Source: CAYWRO01 sp964460345
GTDB taxonomy: Bacteria; Planctomycetota; Phycisphaerae; Phycisphaerales; UBA1924
NCBI GenBank assembly: GCA_964460345.1
Contig: CAYWRO010000097.1
Span: 1-11,927 of the forward strand
Reading direction: 5' to 3'
Length of the DNA stretch: 11,927 nucleotides
Under the pieces are notes generated by a model. It was not told where the DNA came from, searched no databases, and was given only the letters and a program-made list of their open reading frames with translations. Shown piece by piece: positions 5,833 to 11,927 of the stretch. A program made the translations under genes and the position numbers. Each line of letters begins with the position of its first letter. Within the stretch, counting starts at the first letter, position 1.

Positions 5833-8547
5833 TCACGGGCAACCCGTAAACCAGTCATCCAGGAACAGCAGCAGGTCGAAAACGTCCACATCCCGGTTGC
5901 CGTCCAGGTCGTAGACGCACGGCTCAACGAAGTAGCGGGTGTGGAGGTAATCCTCCATCGAGACGCGTTCGGCGTCGGAAAGGGCGCGGTTATAGATGAG
6001 CAGTTCGGCGACCTCGAGGGCCACGTGCGGCGTCGTGTCAATCTCAGCGCCGAGGACGAGGCGCGTCGGTGTCGTGCCGAAGCTGTGCGTTCCGGTGTTG
6101 ATGAGCGCGCCGTCCTTGTAGTGCCGGAAGATGTTGTCGTCGTACACGACCTCGTTCAGCATCCAGCCGGCGTTCGTGCCTTGGGCGGCCGAAATGAAGT
6201 CGTTCTCACCGCACCAGCCGTGAATCATGAGCTTGCCGTCCGGCGTAACGCTCAGGCCGAAGACCTCGTTGCACCCGGCGCTGCCGTAGGTAATGCCGCC
6301 GAAGCCGCCGCCGTTGTACTTGACGATCGTGAACATCGTGCGGTCCGCGTTCCCGCCCGGCAGTTGAGCCAGGGAATCCGGCGCGACCCGCTCCACGCGG
6401 TCATCAATGCCGTCCAGGCGAATCGAAGCGAACCCGTTGATGGCCCCGGCAACGAGTTGCGGCTGGCCGGCGCCGACCATGTCGTTCCCGTACCCGGACT
6501 GATCCTGCCAGCCGGTGACAACGCCTCCGGCGACCGAGACTCCAACATCGCTGCGGTACCAGGCGACAAGGCCGTCCTCGACCGGCAGTTCGCACTCCTG
6601 CCCGGTCGGGCCGAACGTGGCGGCGAGCGACACATCGCTCTCCGGAACCACCAGAGCGCGCTCCACACCAACACTGCCGTCCGACCACGTGCTGAAGGCA
6701 TACTCCCCGCCGTTCAGGCAGAAGCGCGTCGCCGCGGAGATGGTGTGCTGGAAGTTGATTACTGTCTCGCGCGTGAACGGCGTTGAGAGCGGATTGCCGT
6801 CCCAGAGGATGCGCGCGCCGGGCGGTGTCGATTCAACCGTTACGTGCACCGTCTCCGGATACACGCGCACGATCTGCTGGTCCGTCAACCCGTCCGCATC
6901 GGTCACCGTAAGGATGATCTCGTAGTGCGTGTCGGAGGCGAACTCGTGTCCGGTCGTCGGGACGGTGAAGGAGCCTCCCGTTCCGCTCGTCGGCGTGCTC
7001 GTCCCGTGGGAGTGGCCGGCGTGAATGAATCGCGACGTCCACGCAAAGTTCTCCGGGCCGAGCGAGCCGTCGGGATCGGTGGCGAAACCGGCGAACGTTA
7101 CCTGATCACCCGCACGGAAGAGCGCGCCGTCAATGGGCGCCGTGATCGTCGCCTGCGGCGGCAGACCGATCTGAACGGTGATCGGCTCACTGAGCACGAC
7201 GTGCGTCGGATCGGTCACGCGCAGGTACGCCGTGTAGACGCCGTTGGCCTCATACGTGTGCGACACGTTGGCCGACGATCCGGTTGCTTCCTCGCCATCG
7301 CCGAAAATCCACGTGTATTCGAGCGGATCCATCTCCGGATCGTTCACCACAGCGGAAAAGTTCACACTCACCGGCGCGGTCGCCACCGGCGCCTGCGCGT
7401 CCAGGCCGGTGATGCTCGGCGGCTGGTTGCCGTCGTCGTACACGTACCGCCAGACCTGCCCCGGGCCGAGCCGCGCGTAGTAGATCGCCCCGTCCGGTCC
7501 CGTCTGGAAGTCGACGATCGCGTTCACACCCGTGTCGAACTCGGTGTCCGACGCAACCGTCACGCCATCCTCTTCAAACGTGAGATAGCGCACCCAGCCG
7601 CGCGAGTAATCCGCGTAGAAGTACGCGCCGTAGTAGTCGTTGGAGAACTGCGAGCCGCGGTAGACCATTCCGCCCGTCATGCACGCCGCGACCCCCAGGT
7701 GCGGATACGTGAAGATCGGGTCCTCGTATTCGGGATTGTCGCAGAACCCCTCACACTCCGGCCACCCGTAGTTCGCTCCGGCCACGCCGATGCAGACATC
7801 CTCCCAGGCGGTCGCCTGGTCGTTCCCGCCGACTTCGCCGATGATGAACCGCCCGGTCGGCAGGTCCCACTTCGCGCGGAACGGGTTCCGCAAGCCGTAC
7901 GCCCAGATCTCCGGCAGCACGCCCGGCTGCCCGACGAACGGGTTGTCGGCGGGAATGGTGCCATCGGAGTTGATGCGGATCAACTTGCCGTCGGCCAGGG
8001 ACAGATCCTGCGAGGTGGTCGGATCGAAGTCGTCGCCGATGGTCAGGTACAGCTTGCCATCCGGCCCGAAGCCCATGCCGCCGCCGTAGTGCGAGTGGCT
8101 CCCCCAGCTTGTGTTGTTCTCCCAGACGAACACTTCGCTGGCCGGGTCGGCGTGGTCGCCACTGTGCGTAAACCGCGAGATGCGGAAGCGGCCGGAGGAG
8201 GCGTGCGAGTAGTACAGGTAAAAGTGTCCGTTCGTCTCAAACGCCGGGTCGAAGGCAATCGCCATCAGGCCGCGCTCGAAACCGCCCGTGTCAATGTCCG
8301 TCAATGCGAGATAGTTCGATGTTGTCGCGGGCAGTGTCGTTGGATCAGCAATCAAAATGTGCCCCGGCTTGTGGAGCACCAGCATCCGCCCATCGCCCGG
8401 GATGAAGTCAACCGTGACCGGCTGGTTCAGCCCCCCCAGCACCTGCTGGCGCGAGACGTTCGGCGGCAGCGCAATAGCCGGGCCGCACAAAGCCAGCACA
8501 CTGACGGCCCCCGCCGCGGCGATGAGTGTCCGTTGAAGCCCGTGCAT
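5833..8547 (-). CDS. Secreted sugar-dehydrogenase-like multidomain protein with half-dockerin tail
   Basis: The 904-residue exported protein begins with a Sec signal peptide (about 1-27, ending AIA). Residues ~35-370 form a six-bladed beta-propeller of the PQQ-dependent glucose/sorbosone dehydrogenase family. Landmarks are HYGGGMGFGPDGKLYLTIGD with a histidine (H153) in the catalytic position, GLRNPFRAKWD (R220) in the PQQ-contact region, and GANYGWPECEG. A PKD domain follows (~383-460, FGDGEEATGSSANVSHTY), then a second Ig/PKD-like module (~465-563), a PEGA-like segment (~567-645), and a LamG/concanavalin-like domain (~655-868). The last ~25 residues form one dockerin-type Ca loop (D880, D882, N884, D886, D891) ending GCP, as in planctomycete GC-type dockerins. 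GGAGG seven bases before the ATG supports the start. It probably oxidises or binds sugars outside the cytoplasm; enzymatic activity is inferred. It follows the VOC gene by 27 bases. Confidence 0.85.
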   Translation of the reverse strand: MHGLQRTLIAAAGAVSVLALCGPAIALPPNVSRQQVLGGLNQPVTVDFIPGDGRMLVLHKPGHILIADPTTLPATTSNYLALTDIDTGGFERGLMAIAFDPAFETNGHFYLYYSHASSGRFRISRFTHSGDHADPASEVFVWENNTSWGSHSHYGGGMGFGPDGKLYLTIGDDFDPTTSQDLSLADGKLIRINSDGTIPADNPFVGQPGVLPEIWAYGLRNPFRAKWDLPTGRFIIGEVGGNDQATAWEDVCIGVAGANYGWPECEGFCDNPEYEDPIFTYPHLGVAACMTGGMVYRGSQFSNDYYGAYFYADYSRGWVRYLTFEEDGVTVASDTEFDTGVNAIVDFQTGPDGAIYYARLGPGQVWRYVYDDGNQPPSITGLDAQAPVATAPVSVNFSAVVNDPEMDPLEYTWIFGDGEEATGSSANVSHTYEANGVYTAYLRVTDPTHVVLSEPITVQIGLPPQATITAPIDGALFRAGDQVTFAGFATDPDGSLGPENFAWTSRFIHAGHSHGTSTPTSGTGGSFTVPTTGHEFASDTHYEIILTVTDADGLTDQQIVRVYPETVHVTVESTPPGARILWDGNPLSTPFTRETVINFQHTISAATRFCLNGGEYAFSTWSDGSVGVERALVVPESDVSLAATFGPTGQECELPVEDGLVAWYRSDVGVSVAGGVVTGWQDQSGYGNDMVGAGQPQLVAGAINGFASIRLDGIDDRVERVAPDSLAQLPGGNADRTMFTIVKYNGGGFGGITYGSAGCNEVFGLSVTPDGKLMIHGWCGENDFISAAQGTNAGWMLNEVVYDDNIFRHYKDGALINTGTHSFGTTPTRLVLGAEIDTTPHVALEVAELLIYNRALSDAERVSMEDYLHTRYFVEPCVYDLDGNRDVDVFDLLLFLDDWFTGCP

Positions 8548-8574
8548 CGGGAGTCCTCCGCTTGTGCGCGCAGA

Positions 8575-8943
8575 TCACGCGCCCTGTTGAACCTCGCAAA
8601 GGTACAGCGCATTGCCGTCCGGGTCATTGAAAAAGGCCAGCTTTACACCGGTTGCTTCGGCGATCGGCCCGGTAAACGCCACGCCCCGCCTGCCAAGCGC
8701 CTCAACGACCTGCTCGATCGGCTGCGTGACATTGAACCCCACCTGCACAGAACCGGCCGTTCCCGGCGCCGGCACACCCTCGCCCGCGGCATGCAGCCCG
8801 AGCTGCAAGCCGTCGCCGGCATCGATCTGGGCCCAGTGCTCCCCCGAGCGATAGGTGAGCCCGAACCCGAGCGTCTCGGTGTAGAACCTCACAGCCCGGT
8901 CCATGTCGCTCACGAAGATCGTTGCGTTACCACCTCTGATCAT
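8575..8943 (-). CDS. VOC-fold (glyoxalase/bleomycin-resistance-like) protein
   Basis: A 122-residue single-unit VOC superfamily protein with two beta-alpha-beta-beta-beta modules. Recognisable parts are FVSDMDRAVRFYTETLGFGLTYR (residues 10-32), WAQIDAGDGLQLGLH (37-51), VGFNVTQPIEQVVEALGRRGV (68-88) and the closing FFNDPDGNALYLCEV (104-118). The family includes metal-dependent glyoxalases and dioxygenases as well as non-enzymatic drug-binding proteins. The usual first and third metal-ligand histidine positions are occupied by other residues (N6 region, N71), and only the C-terminal glutamate (E117) is evident, so a ligand-binding role or unusual chemistry is as likely as glyoxalase activity. 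It lies 27 bases upstream of the sugar-dehydrogenase-like gene on the same strand, suggesting one transcript. The substrate cannot be assigned. Confidence 0.85.
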   Translation of the reverse strand: MIRGGNATIFVSDMDRAVRFYTETLGFGLTYRSGEHWAQIDAGDGLQLGLHAAGEGVPAPGTAGSVQVGFNVTQPIEQVVEALGRRGVAFTGPIAEATGVKLAFFNDPDGNALYLCEVQQGA

Positions 8944-9182
8944 GCCGTCCTGCCTGCTCTCGCATCATCCTGAGCCCTGCCCCCCGCCCCCTCCATTGCA
9001 TCGGCCAGTGTACAGCATGTCGCGCTGCCCACAACCCGATTCCCCCCACGCAGCGCCCCGAAAACGCAGGAACACCCCTGCCAGAACCGGGTCACCCGAT
9101 GCCGGAGCGCACGGCCGCCGCCCCCCAACCGCGCAAGGCCAGGCGGAACCGCCCCGTCTCGGCTCGAATACACTTGCCTTCC
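8944..9182. other. Divergent intergenic region, no gene recognised
   Basis: This 239-base spacer separates the leftward VOC gene and the rightward hypothetical gene and should hold both promoters. It is C-rich on the + strand, with runs of six C residues. I see no convincing promoter, hairpin or riboswitch. An in-frame extension of the downstream gene to an ATG at 9099 would translate into an Arg/Pro/Ala-rich stretch that does not look like natural protein. Confidence 0.45.
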
Positions 9183-9626
9183 ATGATTCACCCAGCTCCC
9201 ACGTCGAAAATCGACCCCCGACTGGCCCGCGGCACGCTGGCCGACATCATTCAGCCCACGGCCACGCAAAGCGGCTACATGGTCCTCACCGTGCCGAACA
9301 CCAACTACCGCCTGCACTTGCGCGTCCCCGAGGGCTTCACCGCCGAAGTCGGTAAGCGCATCATCGGCCGCATCGAGGTCAACGCCCGCCGGATCGACCG
9401 CCCCAACGGCGGCGGCCGCTACGTCGAACCCGTCGAGGGCCGCCCGCGGCGGGTGCAGGGGTGGGTCACCGCCACCGACCCGGAAGCCAACCTCATCTGG
9501 GTGAGCGCCGGCGTGCCTCTCGGCCTGCGGCCGACCGCACCGGGACAACACGCCCGCGACTTCAACGAAGGCGAGTTCGTCTCCTGCGATGTCATGGACG
9601 GAGCAACCTTCACGCCGGAAGCATGA
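9183..9626 (+). CDS. Hypothetical protein, beta-rich, cytoplasmic
   Basis: I do not recognise the family. From the ATG at 9183 the protein has 147 residues, with no signal peptide, TM segment or cysteine pair. The pattern of short beta-like stretches (GYMVLTVPNTNYRLHLRV, KRIIGRIEVNARRID, RRVQGWVTATDPEANLIWVSAG, GEFVSCDVMDGATF) separated by turns suggests a small beta-barrel, perhaps OB-like. Codon usage is typical of the neighbours, with strong GC at third positions, which supports a real gene. The ATG at 9099 in the same frame is rejected because the extra 28 residues are low-complexity and basic. No good ribosome binding site is visible for 9183, so the start is uncertain. The gene is divergent from the VOC gene and is followed eight bases later by a perfect inverted repeat. 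Confidence 0.65.
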   Translation: MIHPAPTSKIDPRLARGTLADIIQPTATQSGYMVLTVPNTNYRLHLRVPEGFTAEVGKRIIGRIEVNARRIDRPNGGGRYVEPVEGRPRRVQGWVTATDPEANLIWVSAGVPLGLRPTAPGQHARDFNEGEFVSCDVMDGATFTPEA

Positions 9627-9634
9627 CCCCGTGG

Positions 9635-9653
9635 CACAGGCGTCCCGCCTGTG
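9635..9653. repeat. Inverted repeat resembling an interspersed palindromic element
   Basis: CACAGGCG (9635-9642) and CGCCTGTG (9646-9653) form a perfect eight-base stem with a three-base loop (TCC). It lies eight bases after the hypothetical gene's stop and is followed by ACTGAGAAGATGTTTAG. From memory, GGCACAGGCGTC/T...CGCCTGTG elements recur between genes in planctomycete and related genomes, but this single window cannot show copy number. It could also act as a terminator or mRNA-stabilising hairpin. Confidence 0.6.
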
Positions 9654-9774
9654 ACTGAGAAGATGTTTAGATCGCCCTCTCCGGATAACCGGCATTCCAT
9701 TCCTCGCGTGCGATGATGCCGCCGTGTAACGACAATCCGGAAGCTGTGATCCGTTGCCCACGCATCGCCCTACC
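9654..9774. other. Spacer between convergent genes
   Basis: Between the inverted repeat and the stop of the leftward lipoprotein gene I see no coding sequence, tRNA or clear terminator. The start of this stretch (ACTGAGAAGATGTTTAGATCG) may belong to the same interspersed element as the inverted repeat. Confidence 0.35.
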
Positions 9775-10359
9775 TCAATCATCCTCGGGCACGCCGTACG
9801 TGAACACAACCACGCCTTTGCGCGCCGCCTCCCGCCAGTGCTCGACCGCAGCCACGGCCGATGCGCGAAACAGCTCGCCTTGATGATGCTGGCGCAGCTC
9901 CACAGCTCTCAAGACCTTCCCCTCAAACCGAAACCAGATGTGATACGGATAGATTGCATGGCGGGCCGCCCACCGCGCGATGGCGCCCGCGTTTGATTTC
10001 GCCCAGTTCGGGATGTGCAGTACAACATCCTCCTCGCCCGCGGGTCTCGCCGGACAAACAATCCCCGCCGTCGTCACATGGATGCTGGTCAGGTTCATCG
10101 CTGGCTCTTCTGCCACAATGAACTCGTCGAGATGCAGATGCTGCAGCCTCGCCTCCACCTCCGCCCGCGACGACCCCAACGGAAACGCACCGACAATCCG
10201 CCGCGTCATCTCCGCTGGCTCCAACCCACACCACAAGTACGGCGGTTCACTGTTCCACGCGCGTGATCCCGGCTCCGGCCACTTCCTCTCCCACGGCTCC
10301 CGCGCCGCACAGCCTGCCAGCGTGGCCAACACCAAAATTGCAACCACCAGCAATCGCAC
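9775..10359 (-). CDS. Lipoprotein of unknown function
   Basis: The protein has 194 residues from a GTG start at 10359. This start is chosen because GGAG lies six bases upstream (10366-10369) and gives a textbook lipoprotein signal: MRLLVVAILVLATLAGC, with lipobox LAGC and the lipidated cysteine at residue 17. A longer frame from a GTG at 10410 would place an unlikely leader before the signal and start inside the heptamer repeats. The mature part is Trp-rich near its start and contains FPLGSSRAEVEARLQHLHLDEF, loosely like helices of small envelope lipoproteins that begin with a Gly-x-Ser/Thr-x-x-Glu-Val pattern, and then a beta-rich half. No enzyme motif is visible. It lies downstream of the VIT-vWA gene on the same strand, about 95 bases away, so co-transcription is possible. 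Confidence 0.75.
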   Translation of the reverse strand: MRLLVVAILVLATLAGCAAREPWERKWPEPGSRAWNSEPPYLWCGLEPAEMTRRIVGAFPLGSSRAEVEARLQHLHLDEFIVAEEPAMNLTSIHVTTAGIVCPARPAGEEDVVLHIPNWAKSNAGAIARWAARHAIYPYHIWFRFEGKVLRAVELRQHHQGELFRASAVAAVEHWREAARKGVVVFTYGVPEDD

Positions 10360-10365
10360 GGAACA

Positions 10366-10369
10366 CTCC
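10366..10369 (-). promoter_or_regulatory. Ribosome binding site of the lipoprotein gene (selects a GTG start)
   Basis: CTCC on the + strand reads GGAG on the coding strand, six bases before the GTG at 10359. Together with the lipobox distance it decides the start codon. Confidence 0.6.
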
Positions 10370-10400
10370 AAGCCGACCCACCTGTTCACACACCCCGAAC

Positions 10401-10449
10401 CACTCGTCACTTTTCACTCTTCACTCTGCACTGTGCACTGTGCACTCTG
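10401..10449. repeat. Tandem heptamer array, seven CACTNNN units
   Basis: Seven in-phase seven-base units begin with CACT at 10401, 10408, 10415, 10422, 10429, 10436 and 10443. They read CACTCGT, CACTTTT, CACTCTT, CACTCTG, CACTGTG, CACTGTG and CACTCTG. Two degenerate units (CCCTACT, CACCCTC) continue to 10463 and cover the stop codon of the VIT-vWA gene. On the transcribed strand the units read NNNAGTG. The seven-base period would break any reading frame, so the array is non-coding. It resembles the short tandem heptamer repeats described in cyanobacteria. Confidence 0.85.
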
Positions 10450-10455
10450 CCCTAC

Positions 10456-11927
10456 TCACCCTCCCGGCACCGTAGTCTCATACCGCACCCCCTCCGGCAC
10501 CGGCACAGGCACGTGCACCGTCGTCCCATACTCCCCTTCCGTCCGTGACAGCGAGTCCACAGCCACAAAGGCAGTGAACGCGCTCATCAGCCCGTACTCC
10601 AGCGCCACGCCGCGGATCATCGCGGGAACCTCCAAATGCGCTTCCGGCATCCACACCGACCGGTCCGCCAGATCAGCGATCTTCTGCCGCGCCCACACCG
10701 CCGGCAGCGCGTGCACCCGCGGCGAGAACGCGACGGCGTCATCGCCATCCGGCCCGCTTGCTCCGGCGAACCGCACGGTCCCCGCTGCATCCACATCGAC
10801 CGGCCACTCCACCCACCGCGCACCACCGTCACCCGCTGCCCTGCCGCGGAGCGTCACCTGTGAAGCCCTCGCCAGCGACGCCGGCTCAAATCGCCCCGAC
10901 AGAATCACCGGCCGGCCGACAAAAAGGTCCGGCACGCGCCCGCCCTCAGCCCCATCGCCCGCCCCGGGGTACACCTCGCTCACGCGCAGACCACCCCAAT
11001 CGATCTCGATGTCCGTCAACGCCGCGTGGCTCACGCGGTCCATGAAGGCGTCCATCACATCCGTCGCGCTGTCATGCAGTCCCAGGTACGCCACCGCGCC
11101 GCGCCCCATCTTCGCCATCCGGTCCATCAGATACCGGTTCGGGCTTGACCCCACGCCGAAGGAGAAGATCCGCGACGGCCCGAGTTTCTCATGCACCGCG
11201 GCGAGAATTTGCGACTCATTGCCGATGTAACCGTCGGTCAGGAACGTCACGAACCGCAGCCGCTCCGGATCGTGCGGGAAGTCCAAGGCGGCCTTAATCC
11301 CCTCGATCATCATCGTCCCGCCGCCGCCGTCAAGCTGGTCCACCCAGCGAACGGCGCGCTGCACGTTCGCCTTCGTCGCTTCAACGGGGGCGGACCCGAA
11401 CTGCGAAGCGCTCTGTGAAAAGCGGATCACCTGGAAGGAGTCACCCGGCCGCAGTCGCTGCAGCGCCCGCTTCACCGCCCCCTTCGCCTGTGCGATCGGC
11501 TCTCCGCTCATGCTGCCGGAGCAGTCGATCACAAACACCATTTCCAGCGGGCGACGCTGGAGCGATTCGAGCTCCGCGGGCGGAACGAGCATGAGCGTGA
11601 AGAAGCCGCCTCTCTCGTCCGTGTGCGTCAACAGCGCCGTCTTCACCTCGTCCCCCGCGACCTTCCATCGCAGGACGAAGTCCTTATTCGGAATCGAATC
11701 CATTTCGCTCAGGCGCACGCGGGCGAAGGACGCCGACTCCGATTCGCTCGCCGCGGCTTCGCGCGTCCATCCCTCGATGTCGACCACGTGCGAGCGGCAC
11801 GCGATCTCCTCAATGGCAACACCCGCTTCAATCTCGACCGCCAGCGAGATGTCGTGCCCGCTGCGCTCCCGCGGCGACAAGTACCGCACCTCCGTCTTCT
11901 GCCCGGAGGACCCCACACCCGCCCCCC
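10456..11927 (-). CDS. VIT and von Willebrand A domain protein, N-terminus missing
   Basis: The frame is open through the right edge, so the start codon and most of the N-terminal VIT (vault/inter-alpha-trypsin) domain lie outside the window. What remains is about 490 residues. Positions here are counted from the GTG at 11916, which is an internal valine rather than a start. The C-terminal part of the VIT region comes first (~1-120). A complete von Willebrand A domain follows (~125-300), with the metal-ion-dependent adhesion site intact: D131-x-S133-x-S135 in FVIDCSGSMSGEP, T201 in GGGGT, and D228 in LTDGY. The C-terminal domain has ALPAVWARQKIADLADRS and YGLMSAFTAFVAVD, both typical of these proteins. 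They are thought to bind proteins at the cell surface through the metal site. No C-terminal anchor or sortase signal is seen; any signal peptide would be outside the window. The stop lies within the degenerate end of the heptamer array. Confidence 0.9.
   Translation of the reverse strand, partial: GAGVGSSGQKTEVRYLSPRERSGHDISLAVEIEAGVAIEEIACRSHVVDIEGWTREAAASESESASFARVRLSEMDSIPNKDFVLRWKVAGDEVKTALLTHTDERGGFFTLMLVPPAELESLQRRPLEMVFVIDCSGSMSGEPIAQAKGAVKRALQRLRPGDSFQVIRFSQSASQFGSAPVEATKANVQRAVRWVDQLDGGGGTMMIEGIKAALDFPHDPERLRFVTFLTDGYIGNESQILAAVHEKLGPSRIFSFGVGSSPNRYLMDRMAKMGRGAVAYLGLHDSATDVMDAFMDRVSHAALTDIEIDWGGLRVSEVYPGAGDGAEGGRVPDLFVGRPVILSGRFEPASLARASQVTLRGRAAGDGGARWVEWPVDVDAAGTVRFAGASGPDGDDAVAFSPRVHALPAVWARQKIADLADRSVWMPEAHLEVPAMIRGVALEYGLMSAFTAFVAVDSLSRTEGEYGTTVHVPVPVPEGVRYETTVPGG

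Noticed and set aside
6844..8973. 709-codon plus-strand open frame opposite the sugar-dehydrogenase-like gene and VOC gene
   Set aside because: Its length comes from high GC and codon bias of the two real genes; the translation is Arg/Val/His-rich with no domains and runs across two genes.
8940..9809. 289-codon minus-strand open frame across the hypothetical gene and the inverted repeat
   Set aside because: It runs through the inverted repeat (encoding the peptide RRDACAT) and opposite a better-supported plus-strand gene, so it is an artefact of an interspersed repeat and GC bias.
10401..10463. CRISPR array
   Set aside because: The units are seven bases long with no spacers and no cas genes nearby, so this is a simple tandem repeat.
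9980..11230. 416-codon plus-strand open frame
   Set aside because: It reads through the heptamer array and opposite the lipoprotein and VIT-vWA genes; Ser/Thr/Pro/Arg-rich translation with no recognisable domain.

Overview
The window is GC-rich, densely coded bacterial chromosome, most likely from a planctomycete-type organism (Phycisphaerae-like), though this is inference. The clues are a secreted multidomain protein ending in a single dockerin-like Ca-loop followed by Gly-Cys-Pro, a two-TM protein with a C-x2-C...CPEC zinc ribbon, a VIT/von Willebrand A protein, a Tat-exported PhoX/DUF839 protein, and two kinds of repeat in the spacers. No phage, IS element, rRNA or CRISPR array is visible.

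Layout, left to right. Bases 2-1687 (+) hold the 3' part of glnS (glutaminyl-tRNA synthetase); its first ~50 bases do not look like the expected gene. A hicB-hicA toxin-antitoxin pair (1720-2171, +) follows, sharing an ATGA overlap. Four bases later begins a two-TM zinc-ribbon protein (2176-2784, +). It converges on a Tat-exported PhoX/DUF839 phosphatase-like gene (2792-4201, -), and a small hairpin covers both stop codons. Next come a promoter, a stand-alone tRNA-Ile(GAU) (4428-4501), two back-to-back hairpins and a cyclopropane-fatty-acid synthase gene, cfa (4588-5817, +). Cfa converges on a 904-residue secreted sugar-dehydrogenase-like protein with PKD and LamG-like modules (5833-8547, -), which is probably co-transcribed with an upstream VOC-fold gene (8575-8943, -). 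A divergent hypothetical gene (9183-9626, +) follows, then a spacer with a perfect inverted repeat that resembles an interspersed element, a lipoprotein gene (9775-10359, -), an array of CACTNNN heptamers, and the 3' part of a VIT-vWA gene (10456 to the right edge, -).

The genes do not form one pathway. glnS, tRNA-Ile and cfa are housekeeping genes (translation and membrane lipid modification). hicBA is an accessory stress or stability module. The PhoX-like, sugar-dehydrogenase-like, lipoprotein and VIT-vWA genes encode envelope or exported proteins. I found no convincing new multi-gene system. The items most worth a second look are the heptamer array, the interspersed inverted repeat, the hairpins flanking the tRNA, the compact hicBA module with a third gene close behind it, and the odd left edge of glnS.
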